This document shows, one piece after another, positions 1-6,236 of a stretch of 12,839 nt of DNA; the stretch's first letter is position 1, and the number at the start of each line of letters is the position of its first letter. The DNA comes from Candidatus Woesearchaeota archaeon. GTDB lineage: Archaea; Nanobdellota; Nanobdellia; Woesearchaeales; WJKV01. Both the position numbers and the translations under genes were made by a program. The DNA is taken from NCBI GenBank assembly GCA_019323495.1, contig JAHWHE010000051.1:1-12839 (forward strand), given 5' to 3'. The notes under the pieces were generated by a model, which saw nothing but the letters and a program-made list of their open reading frames with translations, had not been told where the DNA came from and did not search any database.

Positions 1-2
1 TA

Positions 3-65
3 GAAGTGGTTGCTGTTGATTTTAAAGGCAACTGTTTTTACCAGGGACAGGCCTCTACCTGCTGA
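3..65 (+). CDS. Possible 3' end of a gene entering from the left (partial, unrecognised)
   Basis: One + strand frame is open from the window edge to a TGA at 63-65 and encodes about 20 residues ending GQASTC. A T-rich run follows directly (68-76), as expected for an archaeal terminator after a gene. The other two + strand frames contain a stop in this stretch (TAG at 1-3; TGA at 17-19). The piece is too short to recognise a family, and a 60-base open frame arises easily by chance, so this is a weak call resting on the frame plus the terminator-like sequence. Confidence 0.3.
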   Translation, partial: EVVAVDFKGNCFYQGQASTC

Positions 66-77
66 ATTTCTTTTTTA
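66..77 (+). terminator. T-rich terminator-like run
   Basis: The bases TTTCTTTTTT follow the putative upstream stop codon. Archaeal RNA polymerase commonly terminates at such oligo-U tracts without a hairpin. The assignment is inferred from base content and position only. Confidence 0.35.
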
Positions 78-82
78 AATCG

Positions 83-143
83 TATTTAAAATGGATAGTT
101 AAGTATTTATATTAGTTTAGATTTAGTAGCTATTCCCGGGGGG
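83..143 (+). promoter_or_regulatory. Promoter and ribosome-binding site of the RPA gene
   Basis: Two TATA-like boxes are visible: TATTTAAAA at 83-91 and TATTTATATTA at 104-114. The second would place transcription start near 135, giving a leader of about 14 bases that still contains the G-run at 138-143 (GGGGGG, then TAATA before the ATG). That G-run is the only Shine-Dalgarno-like element and fixes the start at 149. Which TATA box is used is not decidable from sequence. Confidence 0.5.
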
Positions 144-148
144 TAATA

Positions 149-1168
149 ATGTATAAGATACCAACAGAAGAGATCATTAAAAGACTTGTTGCAAATACTG
201 AGTTTAATGAAGAGCAAGTCAAAGAAAAGATAAAAGCCAAGATGGACGAATTAAGCGGCTTGATTTCTGCAGAAGGTGCTGCACACATTATTGCGAATGA
301 ACTGGGTGTGAAACTATTCCAATTAGGCACAGGACTGCTGAAGATAAAGGACATTTCGCCCGGCATGCGGAATGTAGAAACTGCTGGAAAGATAACCAAT
401 GTTTTTGACATAAAGGAATTCGATACTGGGAGTAGGAAGGGCAAGGTGGGGAATTTCATAATCGCGGATGATACTGGCACGATCAGGGTAACATTATGGA
501 ACGAGATGACAGACAAGATGTCTGGCTTGGAAAAAGGGCAGACAGTAAGAGTAAAGGGCGCATATGTAAGGCAGAACAATACTGGTTTCAAGGAACTGCA
601 TTTGAATGATAAGAGCGCTCTTGTCCTGAATCCGCCGGGCATAGAGATCCCTGACCGGGTGAGCGAGAGAAAGCAAATAATTGATCTGACAGAAGATGGG
701 CAAGTGGTTGAATTGATGGGGCATGTTGTAGATTTATACAGGCCTGCGTTCTTTGAAGTGTGCCCTAAATGCAATTCAAGAGTAAGGCAGGACGATATAA
801 CAGGCAATTACAATTGTGAACAGCACCAGCAGGTAGAACCTTTGTTTGCGCATGTCTTGAATGTATTGATCGATGATGGAACTGGAACGATAAGAGTAAC
901 GTGCTGGAGAGACCAGGCAGAAAGATTGCTGCCCAAGATAGGAGAAATCAGGACAGATGAAGCTTTGTTTGAACCAGAGAAAGCAACTCTTTTGGGCGAA
1001 ATGATAAAGGTGGTGGGGAGAGTGAAAAAGAACATGGTCTCCAATCAGCTGGAATTGAACGCGATAAACATTGATGCAAAGCCAAAACCAGAGAAAGAGA
1101 TAGAGAAGCTGGAAAAACAAGTCGCAGAACTAGAAGAGCTTTCTATTGAAGAAGAAGAATTAGAATAA
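149..1168 (+). CDS. rpa: Replication protein A homologue (single-stranded DNA-binding protein, OB folds with zinc finger)
   Basis: This protein binds single-stranded DNA during replication, repair and recombination. At 339 residues it has an N-terminal helical region (about 1-65), a first OB fold (about 70-165, with DDTGTIRVTLW near 107-117), a second OB fold (about 185-310, with DDGTGTIRVTCW near 242-253), and an acidic coiled tail (315-339, rich in Glu). Inside the second OB fold is a zinc-binding motif C205-x2-C208-x14-C223-x2-H226, characteristic of the euryarchaeal RPA zinc finger. The ATG at 149 has a G-rich ribosome-binding site 5 bases upstream. The gene is apparently monocistronic and convergent with the lipoprotein gene, 26 bp apart. 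It lies about 5 kb from radA; the two proteins cooperate in strand exchange in archaea generally. The family call is firm; subunit composition (single protein or RPA complex) cannot be read from here. Confidence 0.93.
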   Translation: MYKIPTEEIIKRLVANTEFNEEQVKEKIKAKMDELSGLISAEGAAHIIANELGVKLFQLGTGLLKIKDISPGMRNVETAGKITNVFDIKEFDTGSRKGKVGNFIIADDTGTIRVTLWNEMTDKMSGLEKGQTVRVKGAYVRQNNTGFKELHLNDKSALVLNPPGIEIPDRVSERKQIIDLTEDGQVVELMGHVVDLYRPAFFEVCPKCNSRVRQDDITGNYNCEQHQQVEPLFAHVLNVLIDDGTGTIRVTCWRDQAERLLPKIGEIRTDEALFEPEKATLLGEMIKVVGRVKKNMVSNQLELNAINIDAKPKPEKEIEKLEKQVAELEELSIEEEELE

Positions 1169-1187
1169 AAAAGTAGAAATAAAAAAA
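1168..1187 (-). terminator. U-rich terminator of the lipoprotein gene
   Basis: Read on the - strand, the intergenic bases just after the lipoprotein stop form two T-runs (seven and six T) separated by ATTTCTAC. This is a good intrinsic-type archaeal terminator. On the + strand the gap offers only short T stretches for the RPA transcript. Confidence 0.55.
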
Positions 1188-1194
1188 TTTAAAT

Positions 1195-3468
1195 CTATTT
1201 TCTGATGCAGACCATCTGATGCCAGAAGTTGTGCATTAAAGGCGCTACTGTTGAATTATAGACTGGTTCTGTGACTTCTCCTATGCTGTACAACGCAGTG
1301 TCGACTGGCGGGAAGCCTGTATTACAATTCAATGAACAAGTTCTTCCTTCGCTTAGGTCTGCGCATCTTGTGATTCTTCCTTCCTGCACACCGCTCATAC
1401 AGATTCTGTAGTAAGTAGTTTTGTACGTGCTTGCTTCTAGATACTCTGTCAAGAAGAATCCGCCTAGCGTGGTGAAGTTTGGATCACAGGCAGGAGGTTC
1501 GCAAGTAGAATTCAGCGGACCTGCTCCGGGGCCGTTTGTTACTGTGCACGATCTGATGTCAGTAGTGATTCCAGGCTCGCTGCAGATTCTGTATTTTCTT
1601 CCATGGCTATTGCTTGTTCCGTGGAAGCCGTACATTGTGGTGCTTGCAGTCGTGTCTACAGGACATACTGGATCTGGAATCTGATCAGGATTGAGTGCAT
1701 AAGGAGTTACTGTGCTGTCCCGCGAGATTATTTGTGTAGGATTCTGTCTGCAGACTCCTCCGACGCAATTGTTGTTGAAGCAATCACTATTCTGGTTGCA
1801 TTGCTTTCCAATCGCGCATTTGTTACAGTGTGGTCCTCCGCAGTCGATGTCTGTCTCGTCTCCATTCTGCAGATTATCTGCGCAAGTCGCGACAACACAG
1901 ATCTTGTTGTGCACGAAATGGAATACTCTGTTTTTCACGTCATGCGCTTTCAGATAATACAGATGAGGTATTACTGGATCTGTGATTTCTATTCCGACAT
2001 CAACAGAGCCTGTTGGGCAGTCAAGAGTGCAAGTCCTTGCTTCTGTACTGTCTTCACAACTGATAACAGTGCCAGTATAACCATTACCCATGCAAATTCT
2101 ATTGTATCTGTTCATGTACCTGTATGTATTAGAACCTGGCTGAGCATAGTGGCTCGTCCTTACATAGCCCTGCAATGAGTTCTGACCTGTTGGACATGCT
2201 GGTGGATCGCAAGGATATTTCCAAGGGCCTTCGCTAGAATCGCTCTCTGTCTGGCAGTTTGTGACAGAAGCAGGAATTCCTTGGTGCATACAAAGAGTGA
2301 ACTTCCTGACACAATCATTTCCATAATTATGCATCTCCCATAAATTAGTTCCTTGATCATTGCCAAGTATTGTGTTATAGCTGAAGTATCTTATGTTCCT
2401 AATCAGGGCTTGACCTGGGCAGGAAGGATAGTTTACTCCGTCATAATTTCCTCCAAGGTAGCATTGATCGACAGCCATAATTTTCGGCCTTAGTTCAAAC
2501 TTGCCGTCCCTGCAGATCTCGTGCGCGACAGGCACATAATTCTTAGTCTGAATCTCGTTGTTCTCACAATAATATTCCACTAGATTGGTACCTGCGCAAT
2601 AATCAGTAAAGCTTGTATTTCCCTTCCTAGTAGTTCCTTTTTGTGTAGGATCGTCTCTTCCGTCGTTTTCTGTGCATGCGTTTGGATCTGGCGCATATTC
2701 TATTATGTTGATTGTTATGCTATCGGTTCCAGTTGCGCTATCGCTGTCAGTTCCTGTCAAAGTGATTGTATGTGTTCCTCTAGATAATGCAGTAGTTACT
2801 AGATTGTTTCCTGTACCAAGATCGCCGTCCAAGTCTGAAGACCAGGACAGGCTTGTGCCGGGCAATGGACCGTCTTCTGGGTCAGTGCCAGAACCTACCA
2901 CTTCTACGGTCGCGCCCTCAGTATATGAAACTCCTGTTTGAGGGGAAGTTATCTGTACTGTTGGTGCTTCGTTTGCGCTCGGCTGTTCTATATCGAATAT
3001 CAATAATTTCCATCTTCCTCCGCTGCAGTCAAAGGTTCCTGCTCCCAGATCTGTGCAGGTATAACCTATTGCGAAGTTGTGGCCATAGCTGAATGTGCTT
3101 AAATCGACTGTGAATGAGGCGCTTCCAGTATCTTCACACCACTGGCTGTTCTGTACAGGAGAGCATGTCGAGGTTAAAGGTACCCAGCTGTTTGCATTGC
3201 TTAAGACATATAGAGTGTTCCAGACAAAATCGTCTGTAGCTGTCAAGGTGGCGGTCGCAGTGTCTGTTGCGCCCAAGGAAAAATTAGCAGGGCTTAGCGA
3301 GAGCTTGCCATTTGGCGCAGTTGCCCAGTCAGGATAGAATATTGTTGCCCGTCCGATTGGCCCGCCAAAAGCTTTCGGCGGCGGCGGCAGGGTCTGCACT
3401 TGGCAGCCAATTATAAATAATGCAATAAATACTGAAACCAGAACGATCATTAAAGTTTTCCTCATCAT
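1195..3468 (-). CDS. Large secreted cysteine-rich repeat lipoprotein, function unknown
   Basis: This 757-residue protein is probably exported and lipid-anchored. Residues 4-20 are a hydrophobic signal segment followed by the lipobox IIGC (C22), then a LPPPP linker. Residues 35-160 form a beta-rich region of unknown family; 167-256 look like an Ig/PKD-type beta-sandwich (opens APTVQITSP, with TDPEDG). The C-terminal two thirds carry most of the 39 cysteines. Two long copies, about 350-524 and 602-754, repeat with nearly identical cysteine spacing (see findings). Between them (529-573) is a small Cys module with NGDETDIDCGG, a motif recurring in archaeal and bacterial surface proteins. There is no C-terminal membrane helix. 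The start could be 3468 or the adjacent ATG at 3465; the AGGTGAT site at 3471-3477 favours 3465 by spacing. I recognise no enzyme active site; a structural or adhesive surface role is inference. Confidence 0.85.
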   Translation of the reverse strand: MMRKTLMIVLVSVFIALFIIGCQVQTLPPPPKAFGGPIGRATIFYPDWATAPNGKLSLSPANFSLGATDTATATLTATDDFVWNTLYVLSNANSWVPLTSTCSPVQNSQWCEDTGSASFTVDLSTFSYGHNFAIGYTCTDLGAGTFDCSGGRWKLLIFDIEQPSANEAPTVQITSPQTGVSYTEGATVEVVGSGTDPEDGPLPGTSLSWSSDLDGDLGTGNNLVTTALSRGTHTITLTGTDSDSATGTDSITINIIEYAPDPNACTENDGRDDPTQKGTTRKGNTSFTDYCAGTNLVEYYCENNEIQTKNYVPVAHEICRDGKFELRPKIMAVDQCYLGGNYDGVNYPSCPGQALIRNIRYFSYNTILGNDQGTNLWEMHNYGNDCVRKFTLCMHQGIPASVTNCQTESDSSEGPWKYPCDPPACPTGQNSLQGYVRTSHYAQPGSNTYRYMNRYNRICMGNGYTGTVISCEDSTEARTCTLDCPTGSVDVGIEITDPVIPHLYYLKAHDVKNRVFHFVHNKICVVATCADNLQNGDETDIDCGGPHCNKCAIGKQCNQNSDCFNNNCVGGVCRQNPTQIISRDSTVTPYALNPDQIPDPVCPVDTTASTTMYGFHGTSNSHGRKYRICSEPGITTDIRSCTVTNGPGAGPLNSTCEPPACDPNFTTLGGFFLTEYLEASTYKTTYYRICMSGVQEGRITRCADLSEGRTCSLNCNTGFPPVDTALYSIGEVTEPVYNSTVAPLMHNFWHQMVCIRK

Positions 3469-3470
3469 AT

Positions 3471-3521
3471 ATCACCTACTTTGTCTTTTTCGAACGAAAA
3501 TAAGAATTGCTTATATATAAA
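3471..3521 (-). promoter_or_regulatory. Promoter and strong ribosome-binding site of the lipoprotein gene
   Basis: On the - strand, TTTATATATAAG at 3510-3521 is a good TATA box, placing transcription start near 3490. AGGTGAT at 3471-3477 matches the complement of the archaeal 16S rRNA 3' end and sits 2 bases before ATG 3468 or 5 bases before ATG 3465. This suggests the lipoprotein is transcribed separately from the membrane-protein operon to its right. Confidence 0.6.
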
Positions 3522-3545
3522 CATTGTTGTGTTTTTTATATACAA

Positions 3546-4505
3546 TCAATGCTTTCTTCGCTTGAATTCGAATACTACTACGCCTATAACTATTGCTGCG
3601 GTTATTAATAGGATTGTGATTCTGCTGCTAGTGCAGACGCCCATCATGTACAATGCCTTGCTGATCTTCACTTCGATGATGGCTGCAAACAACAGGACGA
3701 TTATCGCCAGGACGAGAAGGATGATGCTGTTCTTGAGTATTGGCATGAATTTCTTGATTTCGAATTTCTCCCTTATTATCGCTTTTGACAGGATTCCGCC
3801 TGCGATGGCTGCTAGCAGATAGCTGCTAACCTCTGGGATCATGTGGAAAAACATTATTCCAAGATTACAGGCAATCAGGCTGCTTGCTGGCAGGAAACCT
3901 GCTGCTTTTCCGGATTGTATGATCACGACTCTAGCGAGTGCTGAAGCGAATATGCTTGCGTTCAATATGAGGATGAGCAATGCGCCGCTGCCGTAGAAAA
4001 ACGCGAGTGCAAAACAGATGAGCATGACGATCAAATTGTTTTCAAAGATCATGACTATCTCGTTCTGCTGCTGGGGAATCGGCGGGGGGGGAATGCCTTC
4101 TAGTTTCTCAGCTATTGCCAGGTTGATCCCTGTTTCCCTACCATAAAGATTTTCTTCTGAAAATATTACAGTGGGATTCATCAAGGCTATTATGAACATT
4201 GTGATGAAAACGCCGATGAAAAAGTAAATGAAAAAGTCGATGATTGCCTTATTCCTCTGGAAGAAAGATGCTTTCGCTATGATTTCTTCTCTTGTCTCAT
4301 ATTTGAACAAAGCGTATATCGTCGGAAGGGCCAGGATTATGGTGAATAATATTGTGCTTATGCCGATGAACTGGTGCGCAGCAATCCTGTAGAATAATAC
4401 ATAGCTGGTAGCGAATGCGATTAGCGTGAACAGAACTCCCAGCATTAAAGAATAAGAAGAATTAAGGATTATCTTTCTTGTTGTTATGATTCTTTCAAAA
4501 ACCAT
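3546..4505 (-). CDS. SpoIIM-family (stage II sporulation protein M-like) multispanning membrane protein
   Basis: The protein has 319 residues, is very hydrophobic, and has about six to eight membrane segments (roughly 18-40, 46-67, 88-109, 157-190, 205-245 as re-entrant or paired helices, 258-278 and 296-313). The segment H221-x2-PE-x2-SYLLAAIAGG (221-237) corresponds to the conserved His/Glu-Pro region of SpoIIM-like proteins, which are widespread in archaea that do not sporulate. Their archaeal role is unknown; membrane remodelling or transport is speculation. A loop at 136-147 contains PPPPIPQQQ. The ATG lies 4 bases after the stop of the upstream coiled-coil gene, so the two are probably translationally coupled; the only Shine-Dalgarno-like bases are GAGA. 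The PPPP stretch is encoded by a run of eight G on the + strand (4083-4090), a possible slippage or sequencing-error site. Confidence 0.75.
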   Translation of the reverse strand: MVFERIITTRKIILNSSYSLMLGVLFTLIAFATSYVLFYRIAAHQFIGISTILFTIILALPTIYALFKYETREEIIAKASFFQRNKAIIDFFIYFFIGVFITMFIIALMNPTVIFSEENLYGRETGINLAIAEKLEGIPPPPIPQQQNEIVMIFENNLIVMLICFALAFFYGSGALLILILNASIFASALARVVIIQSGKAAGFLPASSLIACNLGIMFFHMIPEVSSYLLAAIAGGILSKAIIREKFEIKKFMPILKNSIILLVLAIIVLLFAAIIEVKISKALYMMGVCTSSRITILLITAAIVIGVVVFEFKRRKH

Positions 4506-4509
4506 TTTC

Positions 4510-5142
4510 TCATTTTAGATATGTGTATGCTTTATCTATTTGTGACTGCGACCAACCGCACTCTGTCAAGTGCTGGCTTACTGATTCGTAATCGTATCCT
4601 TGCTCTCTTGCATTCTTTATGAAGTCCAGCAATTTTCTCATGTTGGGGTCAAAAGGCTTTGCCTTTGGCATTTCCTGCGCTGGTTTTTTAGGTGCTAAGA
4701 ACTTATACAAGATGAGCAATAATAATATGATTATCACGACTAATGAGATATAGAATGCATAGTTAGGCTTTGTTTTTTCTGCTTCCTGGACTCGCGCAAC
4801 AAGATCTTTCATTGCCTTGTCTGACTGTAATTTTTGCTGCTGCAATTGTTCTATAGTATTCTGCATGTTTATTTTTTCCTGCTGCAGTCTGTTGATTTGA
4901 GTCTCGTACTGTTGCCTTTCTGCTGATGTGAGTGATGTTGCTGCTGCAGGTTCGCCAGGAACAGCAGGGATGGGGATGTCTGCGGTTGTGGTCGCAGTCG
5001 TTGTCGCTGCAGGCGGTGCGCCTAGACCTGGCACAGGTGGCGGCGGCGGCAGACTGATGTTTTGTGCAGCTGCAAATAAAGATAGCATAATTATAATGAG
5101 TACAGAAATCAGTAAAATAGGGATTTTTCTTATCTTTCTCAC
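4510..5142 (-). CDS. Two-helix membrane protein with Pro-rich region, coiled coil and C-terminal helical domain
   Basis: No named family is recognised with certainty. The 210-residue protein reads as: signal peptide or first membrane helix (8-26), Pro-rich stretch with LPPPPP (31-36), Ala/Thr linker (41-70), Gln-rich coiled coil (about 72-122), membrane helix (129-149), basic linker, and a compact C-terminal domain (165-210) with LLDFIKNAREQGYDYESVSQ and CGW.Q.QIDKAY. Such terminal domains (helix, GY, helix, GW, helix) recur on membrane proteins of DPANN archaea and resemble small three-helix UBA-like folds. Predicted topology puts the coiled coil outside and the C-terminal domain in the cytoplasm if the first segment is cleaved. 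It heads an operon with the SpoIIM-like gene. The only available start is GTG at 5142, which lies inside the ribosome-binding-site-like sequence GAGGTGAG. Confidence 0.75.
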   Translation of the reverse strand: MRKIRKIPILLISVLIIIMLSLFAAAQNISLPPPPPVPGLGAPPAATTTATTTADIPIPAVPGEPAAATSLTSAERQQYETQINRLQQEKINMQNTIEQLQQQKLQSDKAMKDLVARVQEAEKTKPNYAFYISLVVIIILLLLILYKFLAPKKPAQEMPKAKPFDPNMRKLLDFIKNAREQGYDYESVSQHLTECGWSQSQIDKAYTYLK

Positions 5143-5151
5143 CTCTTTTTT

Positions 5152-5197
5152 ATATTTAAATGCGATTGATATTTTTAAATGTATTGGTTTTTTATAT
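5152..5197. promoter_or_regulatory. Bidirectional promoter between the coiled-coil operon and the DUF457 gene
   Basis: The 78 bp between the divergent genes is AT-rich. For the + strand gene, TTTATAT at 5191-5197 lies about 27 bp before the ATG at 5221, and no Shine-Dalgarno is present, so a leaderless mRNA is likely. For the - strand operon, ATTTAAAAA at 5172-5180 lies about 34 bp before the GTG, allowing a leader of only a few bases; TTTAAATATA at 5151-5160 lies too close to the GTG to be its TATA box by normal spacing. Confidence 0.5.
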
Positions 5198-5220
5198 GGG
5201 GATGGCTTTTTTAATTAAAA

Positions 5221-5676
5221 ATGAGATCGAGAACACACCTGGCATTCGGATTCTTGTTCGGCTTGCTTAGCTTGAGCTATATAAAACCGAGCAATTATGT
5301 TATTTATTTTGCCATTGTCTTGTTTGCGGCATTACTGCCTGACAGCGACCATCCTGAAAGCAGCATCAACAAAAAGATCCCTATCTTCAAGGTATTTTCC
5401 TACATCTTCAAGCACAGGGGATTTCTACATACTATATGGATTCCTTTGATTGTTTTTGTTTTATTGTATAAGTTTGGCTATTATCAATACGGCGCTGCTG
5501 TTGCAGTAGGATATGGTGCGCATCTTTTATCTGATAGCCTGACAAAAATGGGTATAAATTTCATACATCCTTTGAAGCAGTTAAGAATACAAGGATTTGT
5601 AGAGACAGGCAGCTTACTAGAATATCTGATTTGCGGGCTGGTGATCATTGCAAGCGTAATTTTGCTGCTTTTCTGA
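5221..5676 (+). CDS. YdjM/DUF457-family membrane protein (putative metal-dependent hydrolase)
   Basis: The 151-residue integral membrane protein has about four hydrophobic segments (8-20, 26-40, 71-86, 131-151, with a weaker one near 90-103). The family's conserved polar motifs are all present: H6 in the first helix, D41-x-D43-H44, H65-R-G-x2-H69/70, and H101-x3-D105. These His and Asp residues are thought to bind metal, and the family is annotated as a membrane-bound metal-dependent hydrolase of unknown substrate. The ATG at 5221 sits about 27 bp from a TATA box, suggesting a leaderless transcript. The stop lies only 2 bases before the next gene, so the two form an operon. The family assignment is good, the reaction unknown. 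Confidence 0.85.
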   Translation: MRSRTHLAFGFLFGLLSLSYIKPSNYVIYFAIVLFAALLPDSDHPESSINKKIPIFKVFSYIFKHRGFLHTIWIPLIVFVLLYKFGYYQYGAAVAVGYGAHLLSDSLTKMGINFIHPLKQLRIQGFVETGSLLEYLICGLVIIASVILLLF

Positions 5677-5678
5677 AA

Positions 5679-6023
5679 ATGACAAAAGTTGAATTCAATC
5701 TGGACGAGGATAAATTTTTTGAGAAATCTGTAAAAAACAAGAATTTTCCAAAGAACGATGCTCTCAAGCAAGTCGTATTAAAGAAAATAGCAGCAGAGTT
5801 TGAAAAAAATAAAATATATAGTGAGCAAGAAGTCAACAGCAAAATCAAAAAGTATTTTGAAGATAATGTTCTTATAAGAAGAGAGCTTATTAATTTTGGA
5901 TATATGCAAAGGGATCCTGCAAAAGCAGAATATTGGGTTATAAAATATGAACTATCAAAGGAAGATTTCCTGAAGATCGATAGATTAAAGAGGCATGCCA
6001 AAGAGCTTGGGATTATAGATTAA
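5679..6023 (+). CDS. DUF2087 domain protein (possible transcriptional regulator)
   Basis: This 114-residue soluble protein is rich in Lys and Glu. The central part matches the DUF2087 pattern: KIYSEQEVNSKIKKYFED then LIRRELINFGYMQRDP and EYWV (about residues 43-90). In other genomes this domain often sits on small regulators or is fused to helix-turn-helix proteins, and the pattern of a helix followed by RRELI..G is winged-helix-like; DNA binding is an inference. The start ATG at 5679 is chosen because it lies 2 bases after the stop of the DUF457 gene; a longer reading from 5631 would overlap that gene by 46 bp and begin with unrelated sequence. The function in this operon is unknown. Confidence 0.8.
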   Translation: MTKVEFNLDEDKFFEKSVKNKNFPKNDALKQVVLKKIAAEFEKNKIYSEQEVNSKIKKYFEDNVLIRRELINFGYMQRDPAKAEYWVIKYELSKEDFLKIDRLKRHAKELGIID

Positions 6024-6060
6024 ATTTATTCTAAAATTCTTTCAAATAGTTATTTAAATT
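6024..6060 (+). promoter_or_regulatory. AT-rich gap: end of the DUF2087 transcript and TATA box for the 6081 unit
   Basis: This stretch is AT-rich with short T runs that could end the DUF457-DUF2087 transcript. The palindromic ATTTAAAT at 6052-6059 lies 25 bp before position 6081, the ideal archaeal TATA-to-start spacing. It therefore probably drives a transcript starting at the GC-rich block that follows. Confidence 0.45.
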
Positions 6061-6080
6061 ATATTTTCTATGTTATTATC

Positions 6081-6236
6081 ATGGTCTTGGCACACAAATC
6101 CAAGCCATTAACTCATCTCCACTGGACATGTCCGAAAATGCAGAATATTGGGGGTATAAGGCCTATACTTCCTTCCTGCTTGCCATTGGCCACTGGCCAA
6201 GCGCCCGAACAGCATTTAAATACGGCCCGGGCGTAA
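6081..6236 (+). ncRNA. Candidate structured RNA (or leaderless small ORF) upstream of radA
   Basis: This block is about 51% G+C between AT-rich flanks, the signature of structured RNA genes in AT-rich archaea. Visible stems: CTTGG 6086-6090 with CCAAG 6100-6104 (extendable past a bulge by GG/CC); the palindrome GGACATGTCC at 6124-6133; a 9-bp stem 6150-6158 with 6164-6172 including two G-U pairs; TTGGCC 6186-6191 with GGCCAA 6195-6200; and CGCCCG 6202-6207 with CGGGCG 6228-6233. A TATA box lies 25 bp upstream. I see no tRNA, C/D box or recognisable H/ACA features. The same bases also hold an ATG-to-TAA frame of 51 codons (6081-6236), rich in Pro, Leu and His and unlike the Lys/Glu-rich neighbouring proteins, so I favour RNA over protein. 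It could instead be a structured 5' leader of radA. Confidence 0.4.

Noticed and set aside
130..807. Long open frame on the - strand opposite the RPA gene
   Set aside because: It lies wholly antisense to a gene with clear OB-fold and zinc-finger motifs, and its own translation shows no family features. It is a shadow frame.
1603..2178. Cys- and Ile-rich open frame on the + strand inside the lipoprotein gene
   Set aside because: It has no ribosome-binding site or promoter, and the opposite strand encodes the signal peptide and regular Cys repeats. It is an antisense shadow of biased codon use.
3546..5142. Bacterial sporulation or engulfment machinery
   Set aside because: A SpoIIM-like protein is common in non-sporulating archaea, and no other sporulation gene is present. 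The name reflects homology only.
5631..5678. Upstream start of the DUF2087 gene overlapping the DUF457 gene
   Set aside because: The extra 16 residues are the out-of-frame reading of a membrane helix; the ATG at 5679 directly follows the upstream stop.
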